DNA of 60,229 nt from Natrialba hulunbeirensis JCM 10989. Lineage in GTDB: Archaea; Halobacteriota; Halobacteria; Halobacteriales; Natrialbaceae. Below the pieces are notes generated by a model that searched no databases, was not told where the DNA came from, and saw only the letters and a program-made list of their open reading frames with translations. The stretch covers positions 1 through 60,229 of the forward strand of contig NZ_AOIM01000025.1 of assembly GCF_000337575.1 (NCBI RefSeq). Reading direction: 5' to 3'. The position numbers and the translations under genes were made by a program. Shown piece after piece: positions 16,499 to 25,558 of the stretch; within the stretch, counting starts at the first letter, position 1; every line of letters starts with the position of its first letter.

Positions 16499-17290
16499 TC
16501 ACTGCCCGAGTACGTCCCCGAAAATCTTGCGCTGGGCCGCGCTCAGATGTTCAGTTGCCGTCGACTGCGTAATTTCGAGTTCGGCTGCGACCTCCGTGGC
16601 GTTCGCTCCCTTCGGCCGCTCGAAGTAGCCCATCTGGTAGGCCGTCTCGAGTACCTCCTGTTGCCGATCCGTGAGTTTTCCCCGATTGACGAACACCCGT
16701 TCTTCCGGGGTCCCCTCGAGTGGGGGCTGGAGCAGGCGTTTGACGTCGACGTCCGGGAATCGGTCCCGGAACTCGTTCATGATCGTCTGTAGTTGCTCGA
16801 AATCGGTTGCGTGGAAGACGAGTGTAACGGTGCCCTCGTCGACGGTGTAGCGGTGGACGGGACAGCCGAACGAGCCGAGACAGACACACGGGCATGGATT
16901 GTTCCGATCCTCATCACGAACCCAGCGGTAGAGGTTTGTCTCGCCGTAGGAGAACACTGGACCGAACACTGATTCGGTAGCCAGAGGGGTGTCCGCTGGT
17001 GTGGCTGACTGCGATTGCTGCGTGCTAACACCGGCGTCGGCGTTTCCGTCGGCCGTGTTTTCGCCTGTATCGTGGTGTCCGCTTCGTTCGGGTTCGTGGT
17101 GTTCATCGACGAGCGTCGCAACCGACACGTCGGTCTTCGCCAGAAACTCGGTCGTACTCTGGTCGTCTGATGGTTGTGTAACGGTCGTCGAGAGCTGGTC
17201 GATCGTCGTCTCCGTGCGTCTCGAGAAGGCTGCAATCGGGCATCCGACCGGCGTCTCGAACGACACGGTCGCACGGATTCCAGACGACAT
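16499..17290 (-). CDS. HTH-10 regulator, NarO-like
   Basis: This 263-residue paralogue of the regulator at 1423-2097 has the same opening (MSSGIRAT), one CP near residue 17, the group NPCPCVCLGSFGCP near residue 173 and the C-terminal HTH-10 domain beginning LTDRQQEVLETAYQM. The full set matches the C-xn-C-x-C-x7-C arrangement described for NarO, the oxygen-responsive activator of denitrification and DMSO genes. A Thr/Ser/Asp-rich insertion of about 70 residues separates the first Cys from the rest. The Cys cluster probably binds Fe-S or another redox cofactor (inference). It is divergent from a small Zn-ribbon gene. Confidence 0.8.
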   Translation of the reverse strand: MSSGIRATVSFETPVGCPIAAFSRRTETTIDQLSTTVTQPSDDQSTTEFLAKTDVSVATLVDEHHEPERSGHHDTGENTADGNADAGVSTQQSQSATPADTPLATESVFGPVFSYGETNLYRWVRDEDRNNPCPCVCLGSFGCPVHRYTVDEGTVTLVFHATDFEQLQTIMNEFRDRFPDVDVKRLLQPPLEGTPEERVFVNRGKLTDRQQEVLETAYQMGYFERPKGANATEVAAELEITQSTATEHLSAAQRKIFGDVLGQ

Positions 17291-17417
17291 ACGTGTTGAC
17301 AGTGCTTTGTTCTCCGGTATCTTGAACGTACGGTTCGGTCCCGCCTGTCCGGAGGCTTCTCAGTGAGCAGTACAAGAGATGGGAACTTATTAGCACACGG
17401 CGTCTCAGCAACTACCA

Positions 17418-17573
17418 ATGAGCACCTGTGAGGACTACACCTTCGTCTGCCCGGAGTGTACTCAGTCCATTACAGTCAACGCTTCCATGCGGGAGGCCCT
17501 CGTCGAAAATGGGTGCGTTATCTGTGGGGCGTCAGTCACGCAGAGCGCGTTCGATACTGCCTGTGACGAATAG
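17418..17573 (+). CDS. Small Zn-ribbon protein 2
   Basis: A 51-residue protein starts at ATG 17418 and ends at TAG 17571-17573. It reads MSTCEDYTFVCPECTQ and then GCVICGASV, two C-x2-C knuckles with the same spacing as the protein at 15693-15920, and it has the same overall fold and ending (Ala-rich, Cys near the end). It is divergent from the NarO-like gene, 127 bases away, so both may share a control region. It is too short for most automatic gene finders. Confidence 0.75.
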   Translation: MSTCEDYTFVCPECTQSITVNASMREALVENGCVICGASVTQSAFDTACDE

Positions 17574-17762
17574 TTGCATTGCAGCGGGAGTCACACCGAC
17601 CTGTAGCGTTGTGGACTGTTCGTATACGTCTCTTCGGTAGCTTTCCAGTCAGTTCTGTCCCCCCTTGATCGGTCGCGCGTTCACCGATTCCCGACGTTGC
17701 TTATAAAGGCCCCACCATATCTGTGGTTCACACTGGTTGGTTCCCCGCGACTATACAGTAGT

Positions 17763-18131
17763 ATGAGCCACTCGATGCAGGCGACGTCACACCGAACCGC
17801 ACCTACCGACCACACCGATGACAGACTCGCCGCCGACGGCGACGCCGACAAACTCCTCTCGATCCTTACCGACACTGACTGCCGAACGATTCTCGAAACG
17901 ATCAGCGACACCGACGACTACCTTTCGGCAAGCGAGGTGTCCGACCGCTGTGACGTCCCACTCTCAACGACCTACCGCAAGCTCGATCTCCTTACCGAGG
18001 CAGGCGTCCTCGAGGAACAGCTTCGGATTCGGCGCTCCGGTCAGCACGTCAGCGAGTACACACAGCGACTCGGCGCGATCAACATCGCTATCGAAATGGA
18101 CGACGGGATTGCGGTCGAACTCAGACAGTAA
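17763..18131 (+). CDS. Winged-helix transcriptional regulator (ArsR/MarR-like)
   Basis: This 122-residue protein has the central block LLSILTDTDCRTILETIS, then SASEVSDRCDVPLSTTYRKL and LTEAGVLEE, a winged helix-turn-helix of the haloarchaeal ArsR-like type. The C-terminal 25 residues are a beta-rich tail. No sensor domain is visible. ATG 17763 is chosen because the 22 residues added by an upstream start are hydrophobic and unrelated. It precedes the Bat-like gene on the same strand by 106 bases, so it could regulate it (inference). Confidence 0.75.
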   Translation: MSHSMQATSHRTAPTDHTDDRLAADGDADKLLSILTDTDCRTILETISDTDDYLSASEVSDRCDVPLSTTYRKLDLLTEAGVLEEQLRIRRSGQHVSEYTQRLGAINIAIEMDDGIAVELRQ

Positions 18132-18237
18132 CTAACAGCCGAGCCAGCACACAATTCGTTTCCGTTGGAAACAGACTGTAGTTACGAATCCATGACTTTC
18201 GCGCTCGTTAAGGGGGCGCTCTTCCTACCTCTCACCG

Positions 18238-19869
18238 ATGTCAACCAGGAACGAACTGGCGGCAGCGACACTCGAGACGTTGCCGGTTACGGTCGCTGTT
18301 CTTGGGGGCGATGGCGAGATCCTGTTGACGAACGAGGAGTGGCAGACGTTCGGCCCGGACGAGCAGCCGTCGGACCACGTCGGCGTCGACTACCTCGCCG
18401 CCGCGTCGACCACTGATGACGAACACGCAGTGCGCGCAGTCGACGGACTCGAAAGCCTTCTCGCGGGCGAGCAGCAGACGTTTGTGATGGAGTATCCGTG
18501 TCACTCGCCCGAGGAAAAGCGATGGTTCTCGATGTGGGCGCGGCAGTTCACCGTCGACGGCGAACGTCACGTCGTCGTCGTTCACCTCGATATTACGGAT
18601 CGGAAGCTGGCCGAAATCGACGCCGAGGAGTCGGCGGCCCGCGTCCGCGCCGAACGGCAGGCACTCGCGGATGTCCTCGAACGAGTCGACGGACTGATCA
18701 GAGACGTCACCGACGCAGCCGTCACCGCCGGCACTCGCACCGAGATCGAACGACGCGTCTGCAGGCGACTCGCCGAGGAATCTCCCTACGAACTCGCCTG
18801 GATCGGCCGCGTCGACGTAACGAGCCGCACGATTACGCCAAGCGAGTGGGCCAGCCGAGACGAGGTCCCACTCGAGAACGACCAGCTCACGCTCGGCCAG
18901 GACGAGAGCCATCCGGCAGTCGAGGCACTCGAGACGGGTGACTCTCGCATCATCAGTGATCTCGACTCCGTCGAGGTGGCCGAGCAGTGGTGGCCGATCG
19001 CAGCGGGCGAGTACGTCGACGCCGTGGCTGCGGTGCCCATCGCCTACGGCGAGGTCACCTACGGCGTGCTCGTCGTCTTCGCCGCGGAGGCGGACGCGTT
19101 CGCAGACCGTGACGTGCTCGTCCTTGAGTCGCTGGCCGGCACGATCGCGACCGCGATCAACGCACTCGAGACCCGTCGAATGCTGACAACCGAGGCCGTC
19201 GTCGAACTCGAGTTGGCGATCGAGGACTCCTCGCTGTTCGCCACTGCACTGGCCGGCGACCTCGCCGCGACGGTTACCTTCCGCGGAGTCGCCTACGACG
19301 GCGACGGGACGCCGCTCGCGTTCGTTCACGTCGACCGTCCCGAAGACGTTGCGGTGACGGCAGCCGACAGTGACGGGATCACCGATGCGACGGTGCTCTC
19401 GACGACTGACGACGGAACGCTACTCGAGTTGACGCTCGACAGTAACGGCGGCTTCGTGTCGACGCTCGCGGAGCACGGGGCAGTGATTCGCCACCTCGAG
19501 ACGGGGAGCGGCGTCGCCGACATGGCGCTCGAACTGCCCAACGCGCAGTCGGGACGGTCGATGTACGACTACCTGGTCGACCACTTCGAGCAGGTCGAAC
19601 TGATCAGCTACCAGGAAGTCGAGCGACCGGCCCAGACGGCCCAGGATCTCATGTCCACACTCGAGTCGTCGCTCACCGAGCGCCAGCGGATGGCGCTTCG
19701 GAAGGCCTACTACGCGGAGTACTTCGAGTGGCCTCGCAGTATCTCCGGCGAGGAACTCGCCGAGTCGATGGACATCTCGCGGTCGACCTACCACCAGCAC
19801 TTGCGACTGGCCCAGCAGAAACTCCTCGACGAACTGTTCGAGGGCGAACCAGAGCCGGGACCACACTAG
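18238..19869 (+). CDS. Bat-like sensor-regulator (PAS-GAF-Bat-HTH10)
   Basis: This 543-residue protein has a PAS domain (about 10-125, ending VHLDITDRKLAE), a coiled linker, a GAF domain (about 155-310), a bacterio-opsin-activator middle domain (about 315-475) and a C-terminal HTH-10 (about 490-540, LTERQRMALRKAYY). In Halobacterium, Bat senses low oxygen and light and drives bacterio-opsin and carotenoid genes. The next gene on the same strand encodes phytoene synthase, as in that system. No bop, brp or blh gene is present in this window, so its targets here may be carotenoid genes only. Confidence 0.85.
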   Translation: MSTRNELAAATLETLPVTVAVLGGDGEILLTNEEWQTFGPDEQPSDHVGVDYLAAASTTDDEHAVRAVDGLESLLAGEQQTFVMEYPCHSPEEKRWFSMWARQFTVDGERHVVVVHLDITDRKLAEIDAEESAARVRAERQALADVLERVDGLIRDVTDAAVTAGTRTEIERRVCRRLAEESPYELAWIGRVDVTSRTITPSEWASRDEVPLENDQLTLGQDESHPAVEALETGDSRIISDLDSVEVAEQWWPIAAGEYVDAVAAVPIAYGEVTYGVLVVFAAEADAFADRDVLVLESLAGTIATAINALETRRMLTTEAVVELELAIEDSSLFATALAGDLAATVTFRGVAYDGDGTPLAFVHVDRPEDVAVTAADSDGITDATVLSTTDDGTLLELTLDSNGGFVSTLAEHGAVIRHLETGSGVADMALELPNAQSGRSMYDYLVDHFEQVELISYQEVERPAQTAQDLMSTLESSLTERQRMALRKAYYAEYFEWPRSISGEELAESMDISRSTYHQHLRLAQQKLLDELFEGEPEPGPH

Positions 19870-19943
19870 TGTGGGTCAGCTGTTTTATCTCTCTCTCGGC
19901 TAGACCTGTCACCTGACGACCCCGTTGCGTCAGCGGAGAGAGA

Positions 19944-20918
19944 ATGCACCTGCACCAGGGCCACATCGACTCGGACAAGGCGAAGGCGATCCAGAAGCAA
20001 ACCGGGAAGACGTTCTACCTCGCGACCAGGTTCCTCCCCTCACGTGTTCGACACGCAACGCACGTCCTCTACGGATTCTTTCGCATCGCAGACGAGGTCG
20101 TCGACGACGCCGCCGGGATGCCGCCGGCAGAGCAACGCACCGAACTCGAGTCCCTCCGCGCGCAGGCGCTCGGCGACGCCGACGCTTCGGATCCCGTTCT
20201 CGCGGCCTTTGCTGAGTTGAAAGACGCAGCCGAGATCGCGGACGAAGAGGTCGACGTCTTCATCGACGCGATGGCCTCGGATATCACCACGAGCCGGTAC
20301 GAGACGTACGAGGAACTCGAGTCGTACATGCGCGGCTCCGCAGCAGCAGTCGGCGTGATGATGACTGCGATCATGGACATGGAGCCCGAACTGGAGGACG
20401 CCGCACTTCCGCACGCCATCGCGCTCGGCGAGGCGTTCCAGTTGACGAACTTTCTGCGCGATGTTCGCGAGGATATCGTCGAACGCGATCGGATCTATCT
20501 GCCACAGCGGACACTCGAGAAGCACGGCGTCTCCGAGGCCCAGATCGAACGTCTCGAGCACAGCCACTCGTTCGAGTCGGTGATGCGGGACGAACTCCAG
20601 CGTGCAGAGGAACGATACCGTGAGGGGGTTGCTGGCATTCAGTATCTTCCCGATGACTGCCAGTTGCCGGTGTTGCTCGCTGCGGTCCTTTATGCGGAAC
20701 ATCACGCGATTATCCGCGCCCAGGAGTACGACGTACTCACGTCGGCCCCGTCGCTGTCGACGGCCCGCAAACTGCGGTGTCTCGTCCGGACGCGGTGGCA
20801 CTGGCACTGGAACCGCGACCCGGAAGCGGTGTTCCGACGGGTGTCTGCGGTCCCAGTTGCGGACGGCGAGACGGACTCGCGAAGGTCGGGTCACGGTGGC
20901 GGTGTGCCGACGCAGTGA
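19944..20918 (+). CDS. crtB: Phytoene synthase
   Basis: This 324-residue squalene/phytoene synthase has both Asp-rich substrate-binding motifs, in IADEVVDD (about residue 50) and FLRDVREDIVERDRIYLP (about residue 170). It joins two geranylgeranyl diphosphates to phytoene, the first committed step to bacterioruberin and retinal. The gene lies 74 bases after the Bat-like regulator on the same strand, and transcription may be linked. The C-terminal 25 residues are low-complexity. ATG 19944 gives the usual start at the first helix. Confidence 0.9.
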   Translation: MHLHQGHIDSDKAKAIQKQTGKTFYLATRFLPSRVRHATHVLYGFFRIADEVVDDAAGMPPAEQRTELESLRAQALGDADASDPVLAAFAELKDAAEIADEEVDVFIDAMASDITTSRYETYEELESYMRGSAAAVGVMMTAIMDMEPELEDAALPHAIALGEAFQLTNFLRDVREDIVERDRIYLPQRTLEKHGVSEAQIERLEHSHSFESVMRDELQRAEERYREGVAGIQYLPDDCQLPVLLAAVLYAEHHAIIRAQEYDVLTSAPSLSTARKLRCLVRTRWHWHWNRDPEAVFRRVSAVPVADGETDSRRSGHGGGVPTQ

Positions 20919-21072
20919 CGCTCTGATTCCCGTCTGTTGGCGCTGATACCGACGTATAACCGATATATTCACCGGAAATCCGGTGTGGTGCCAGCGATCC
21001 ACAACGATGCCACTGTGGCATTCGCTACCACACCGGTAGAACAAAGAGCGGTGGAATGGACAACCGTTCTAG

Positions 21073-22782
21073 ATGACGTCCACAGCAGCCACACTCGTCG
21101 AGACACTCGAGGACCTCGGCGTCGAGTACGTCTTCGGCTATCCCGGCGGCCGCGTAATCGAACTGTTCGAGGCGGTCCCCGACGCCGAAATCGACCTCGT
21201 TCGGCCGCGAGACGAGCGCGAGGCGAGCGTAATGGCCGAGATGTACGGCCGTCTCACCGGCGCTCCCGGCGTCCTCACCGGGCAGGGGCCGTGGATCGGC
21301 AGTATCGGCATGATCGGCCAGATGGAGGCCCGACTCGCCTCCTCGCCGATGGTCGTTCTCACCGAAGCCTCCGAGCGCGGCGAGTACTCGACACTTGCAC
21401 CGTACCAGCAGGCCCGGGGTGACTACGGTGGCTTCAGCCTCCCGGATATCCTCGACGGCGTGAGCAAGGAGTGGTGGTTCCCGCGGACACCGGTCGAAAC
21501 GATCCGCTCGACGCAACTGGCGTTCAAGCACGCCGTCGCGGGCCGTCCCGGCCCGACGGCGGTCGTGCTCGACGGTAACGCGATCACCGCCGAGGTTCCC
21601 GAGAACCCAACACCTAGAGCCTGGGACGCAGCGGCGCAGGCACGAACGTGGAACGCCGCCCCGACCGCGTCCGATGTCGCGTCCGCAGTGGACGTACTCG
21701 AGTCCGCCGAGCGGCCAGTGATTGTTGCGGGCAACGGCGTCCACGCCGCACAGGCCTACGACGAACTCGCGGCGGTCGCCGAGACGTACGATTGTGCGGT
21801 CGTCACGTCCTATCTCGGCAAGTCGACGTACCCCGAAACCGACGAGCGTGCGGCGGGCGTTATCGGCTCCTTCGGCCACGAGGGGGCAAACCGCGTCGTC
21901 AGCGAGGCCGACACGCTGCTGGTCGTCGGCTGCCGGCTGAACCCGATGGACACCAACTGGCAGGCCCCCGAGTTCATCCGCCCCGACGAGCAAACGATCG
22001 TCCACGCCGATATCGACACGCGGAACGCTGGCTGGGTCTACCCCGCGGACGTCGGCCTGATCGGCGACGCCGCCGAGACGCTTGCGATGCTCGCCGAGGC
22101 AGGTTCGGGAGGGCCGTCGAACGGGTGGGCACTCGAGCGCGCCGCCGAGGCTCGCGAGTGGTTCGACGCACCCGAGTGTACGGACGATTCGGCACCGATC
22201 AAGCCCCAGCGCGCCGCGAAAGCCATCCAGTCAGCCGTCGACGAGGACACCATCGTCACCGCCGACTCGGGGAACAACCGCTTCTGGCTGCTGTACTACC
22301 TCCAGACGCCGGCCGTCCGAACCTACTTCGGCAGCGGCGGCGTCGGCGGCATGGGCTGGGCGAACCCCGCTGCGGTGTCCGCGGCGCTCGCAACCGACGA
22401 CGAAACAGACGTCATCGCCGTCGCCGGCGACGGCGGCTTCTCGATGACGATGAACAGCGTCGAAACCGCCGTCGAGTACGGCGTCGCGCCCACGTTCGTC
22501 GTCCTGAACGACACCAGCCTCGGGATGGTCCGCCAGATGCAACACGAAGACGGCGATATCGCCGGCGTCGAGTTCCACGATACCGATTTCGTCCGCATCG
22601 CTGAGGCCTTCGGTGCCGTCGGCAAGCGGGTAACCGAGCCCAGTGAGCTGGCGGGGGTACTCGAGTCCGCCAAGGCGGCGGACGTGCCACACGTGATCGA
22701 TGTCCGAATCGATCGCGAGGAGGACATGGCGGAAACGCTGTCGTCGTCGTTCTACGAGTCGGTCGGCGGGTTGCACGAGTGA
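21073..22782 (+). CDS. Thiamine diphosphate-dependent enzyme (acetolactate synthase-like)
   Basis: This protein of 569 residues has the three-domain POX/ALS layout: N-terminal pyrimidine-binding domain (FGYPGGRVIE; conserved Glu in RDEREASVMAEMYGRLTG), a central FAD/NAD-like domain and a C-terminal diphosphate-binding domain with GDGGFSMTMNSVETA followed by LNDTSLGMV. It is related to acetolactate synthase, but the neighbours (MFS carrier, M24-type protein, LLM oxidoreductase) suggest a catabolic 2-oxoacid decarboxylase or a C-C lyase, not branched-chain amino acid synthesis. No regulatory ilvN-like subunit gene is nearby. Substrate is unknown. Confidence 0.8.
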   Translation: MTSTAATLVETLEDLGVEYVFGYPGGRVIELFEAVPDAEIDLVRPRDEREASVMAEMYGRLTGAPGVLTGQGPWIGSIGMIGQMEARLASSPMVVLTEASERGEYSTLAPYQQARGDYGGFSLPDILDGVSKEWWFPRTPVETIRSTQLAFKHAVAGRPGPTAVVLDGNAITAEVPENPTPRAWDAAAQARTWNAAPTASDVASAVDVLESAERPVIVAGNGVHAAQAYDELAAVAETYDCAVVTSYLGKSTYPETDERAAGVIGSFGHEGANRVVSEADTLLVVGCRLNPMDTNWQAPEFIRPDEQTIVHADIDTRNAGWVYPADVGLIGDAAETLAMLAEAGSGGPSNGWALERAAEAREWFDAPECTDDSAPIKPQRAAKAIQSAVDEDTIVTADSGNNRFWLLYYLQTPAVRTYFGSGGVGGMGWANPAAVSAALATDDETDVIAVAGDGGFSMTMNSVETAVEYGVAPTFVVLNDTSLGMVRQMQHEDGDIAGVEFHDTDFVRIAEAFGAVGKRVTEPSELAGVLESAKAADVPHVIDVRIDREEDMAETLSSSFYESVGGLHE

Positions 22783-22784
22783 GT

Positions 22785-22826
22785 GTGTGAGTGTGAGTGT
22801 GAGTGTGAGTGTGAGTGTGAGTGTGA
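22785..22826 (+). repeat. GTGTGA hexamer microsatellite, 7 copies
   Basis: Seven perfect GTGTGA units begin two bases after the stop codon of the TPP-enzyme gene. Slippage here could not change the protein. It might affect the 3' end of the mRNA or simply mark replication slippage. It also creates a His-Ser repeat frame on the other strand that is not a gene. Confidence 0.9.
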
Positions 22827-22957
22827 GTTCCCCTGACCGGCCACTATGACAATCGGTGTTGCACTACGCCACTCGGCATCAGCGTGTGTGAGAACCACAT
22901 GTAGGCAAACGAGAACTGTTCCGGAAGCCTTGAGATTCACGGTCTGAAATACGGGCT

Positions 22958-24118
22958 ATGGGCAGGGCCCGTCTCTTCACCTCGCTGTGTGTTCTCGTCT
23001 TCTTCATCAACCTCGCCAGAATCGTCTTTGCGCCCCTTCTCAATGTCTTTATCAGCGAGTTCGGTATCGGCGAGGCGACCGCAGGGCTCATCGTCACGCT
23101 CGCCTGGATCGGGAGTGCGGCCCCGCGGTTGCCGACCGGTTGGATTCTCACCAAGGTTCCCAGACATTACGTCGTGATTAGTTCCGGCTCGATTCTCGCG
23201 GTGTCGTCCGCGATTGCTGCGACGGCAACGACCGTTGAACACCTGATGATCGGCGCGTTCTTTATGGGAATCGCCTCGGGCGTCTACTTCGTCTCGGCGA
23301 ACCCACTGCTGAGCGAGCTGTACCCGGAGCGGATCGGTCGGGTGATGGGAATCCACGGCGCTGCGAACCAGATCGCGGCCGTCGTCGCTGCGCCGTTCGT
23401 TGCGCTTACGCTGTTCGTCGACTGGCGACTCTCGCTGTGGGCGATCGCCGCCGGTGCTGCCGTCATCACGGTCTATACGTGGTTCGTCGCCAGAGAAACA
23501 GAAATGCCGAGCGCGGGACAGGCGGATCGCAACTTCGTCGCCGGCGCGCTCTCAGAGTGGCGACTCATCGCCACCGCGCTCGCCATCGTCGGCTTCGCGG
23601 TGTTCGTCTGGCAAGGCCTGTTCAACTTCTACGAACTGTACATGATCCAGTCGAAGGGGCTCTCGGACCGTGCAGCCGGGCTGATGCTCACAATCGTCTT
23701 CGCCACTGGCGTCCCTGCCTTCTACTTCGGTGGTGACTTCGCCGACAGGCTTCCGCAGGTTCCGTACCTGCTCGGTATCGTCGGCGTCTTCGCCGCGAGC
23801 GTGATCGTCCTGACGATGGTCGAGAGCCTGATCGGGTTGATCGTCGTCTCCGTGATCGTCGGCTTCGTCATCCACTCGCTGTTTCCCGCGGTGGATACGT
23901 TCATGCTCGACAACCTTCCGGACTCGACGCGCGGAAGCGCCTACGCCGTGTTTAGTTCACTCTGGATGGCGACGCAGGCGCTTGGCTCCTCGGCCGTCGG
24001 AACGCTCATCGAGCAGGGCTACTCCTACGATACGGTGTTCACCGGCGGGGCACTCTTGCTCGGTGCCTTGATCGTCGTTCTCACCGTCCTCGAGCGGATG
24101 GGACGGCTACCGACGTAA
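22958..24118 (+). CDS. MFS transporter
   Basis: This 386-residue protein has about 12 membrane segments and the MFS loop patterns GWILTKVPRHYVV after helix 2 and GDFADRLPQ after helix 8. It lacks long loops. Members move small organic anions or drugs. The gene lies between the TPP enzyme and the M24-family protein on one strand, so it most likely imports the substrate of that module or exports a product (inference). The ATG at 22958 directly precedes the first membrane helix. Confidence 0.85.
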   Translation: MGRARLFTSLCVLVFFINLARIVFAPLLNVFISEFGIGEATAGLIVTLAWIGSAAPRLPTGWILTKVPRHYVVISSGSILAVSSAIAATATTVEHLMIGAFFMGIASGVYFVSANPLLSELYPERIGRVMGIHGAANQIAAVVAAPFVALTLFVDWRLSLWAIAAGAAVITVYTWFVARETEMPSAGQADRNFVAGALSEWRLIATALAIVGFAVFVWQGLFNFYELYMIQSKGLSDRAAGLMLTIVFATGVPAFYFGGDFADRLPQVPYLLGIVGVFAASVIVLTMVESLIGLIVVSVIVGFVIHSLFPAVDTFMLDNLPDSTRGSAYAVFSSLWMATQALGSSAVGTLIEQGYSYDTVFTGGALLLGALIVVLTVLERMGRLPT

Positions 24119-24203
24119 CTGGCACCTCTCGTCACCAAAACACGATAGCGACGCAGACCGGCGCTGGGATTTATGTCGCCCAGCGTGAATGCGATACCTA
24201 TCC

Positions 24204-25478
24204 ATGTCGTTTGACGACCGGCAGTTTATGGAGGGTACCCGGGGAACGCAGGCCGTCGACTGGGAGCAGCGCATCGATACCCAGCGACTCCGCGAGGAGC
24301 GCAAAGCGAAGGCGCTCGAGCGCCTCCAGGAGACCGACCTTGGGGCCATGCTCCTCGTCTCGGATCCGAACATTCGCTACGTGACCGGGCTAGCGATGAC
24401 CGGCGGCAGCGGCGCGGACCACTACACCCTCCTTACCGAAAACGGTGACATCGTCCACTGGGACACCGCAGACCACGCGAGCAACCAGCGGTTCAACTGC
24501 CCGTGGCTTCACGATATCCGCTATGCCTGTCCAGGGCTCGGCAACGTCCCGCGGGCGTCCGGCAGCGCCTCGGCCCGCAAGTTCCTGCGATCAAAGATGG
24601 CCGAAACCGTCCACGACGCGATGGAAGAGTACGGCGTCGCCGACGAGACGCTCGGGATCGACATCGGCAACCGAAGCCTCGTCTCGGCGTTCGAGGACCG
24701 TGGCGTCACTGTCGACGTCGGCACCGCACAGGCCGTGATGGAGGACGCCCGGAAGATCAAAACCGAAGACGAGATCGAGTGTTTACGGATGGTTGCCTCG
24801 ATCTGCGAAGCGGGCTTTCAGACGATCAAAGAGTCCGCCAAGCCAGGGATGCGCGAAACCGAGGTCTGGGGTGAAGCCGTGCGCGAACTCTGGCGTCACG
24901 GCGCGTTCGTCGGCGGTGGCTACGTCACCTCGGGGCCGAACACGTGGCCCAAGCATCAGGCGAACACCACCGACCGGGCGATCCGTCCGGGCGACCTCGT
25001 CTACGCCGACTTCTACAACATCGGCTACCTCGGCTACCGGTCGTGTTACTACCGAACCTTCTCGATCGGCCAGCCGACGCAGGCACAACAGGATGCCTAC
25101 GAGAAAGCACGGGACGATCTGTACAACGTACTCGAGTGCATCGAGCCCGGCGCGACGACCGACGAGATCTGCCAGGCGTTCCCGGACGAGGAGGGGGAGC
25201 ATATGGACTGGTACGACGCCGACGAGTTCTGGGAGATGACGACGAATCACTGGGCGCACGGCCTTGGCCTCCAGCTCTACGAGGTGCCGCTGATCTGGCG
25301 CGGACTCTCACCGGACCACCCGATCGAGATCGAGGAGGGAATGACGATGGCCGTCGAGACGATGCAGCCGGCGGACAGGCAGGGGGTCCGCGTCGAGGAG
25401 ATGGTCGTCGTCCGCGAGAACGGCGTCGAAATTTTAAGCCAGTGGCCGGTCGAGGAGATTACGGTCATCGACCACTGA
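24204..25478 (+). CDS. M24 (pita-bread) family protein with altered metal site
   Basis: This 424-residue protein has a creatinase/prolidase-type N-terminal domain (LLVSDPNIRYVTG) and a C-terminal pita-bread domain. Metal ligands of M24 peptidases are D, D, H, E, E. Here the first Asp (VYADFYNIGY), the His (HWAHGLGLQLYE) and the two Glu (AVETMQP, RVEEMVVV) are visible. The second Asp, expected in S-D-x-T-R, is replaced in RSCYYRT. That points away from an ordinary prolidase and towards a non-peptidase member such as creatinase- or DddP-like enzymes. ATG 24204 (MSFDDRQF) is preferred to ATG 24189. Substrate unknown. Confidence 0.75.
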   Translation: MSFDDRQFMEGTRGTQAVDWEQRIDTQRLREERKAKALERLQETDLGAMLLVSDPNIRYVTGLAMTGGSGADHYTLLTENGDIVHWDTADHASNQRFNCPWLHDIRYACPGLGNVPRASGSASARKFLRSKMAETVHDAMEEYGVADETLGIDIGNRSLVSAFEDRGVTVDVGTAQAVMEDARKIKTEDEIECLRMVASICEAGFQTIKESAKPGMRETEVWGEAVRELWRHGAFVGGGYVTSGPNTWPKHQANTTDRAIRPGDLVYADFYNIGYLGYRSCYYRTFSIGQPTQAQQDAYEKARDDLYNVLECIEPGATTDEICQAFPDEEGEHMDWYDADEFWEMTTNHWAHGLGLQLYEVPLIWRGLSPDHPIEIEEGMTMAVETMQPADRQGVRVEEMVVVRENGVEILSQWPVEEITVIDH

Positions 25479-25558
25479 TCGAAGCAGTTCAGGGCGTTTG
25501 ATCAGTACGACAAATCTGATGAATTAGTTAAGTTCTCTCGGGTAGCCAGAGAACACTG

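Noticed and set aside
21025..22005. A 326-codon minus-strand frame opposite the TPP enzyme, and others like it on plus at 21648-22604
   Set aside because: Both lie fully inside the recognised TPP-enzyme gene and their composition (Arg-rich or His/Asp-mixed) does not resemble haloarchaeal proteins.
22752..22940. Minus-strand frame with a Ser-His repeat
   Set aside because: It is produced by the GTGTGA microsatellite and has no other protein-like features.
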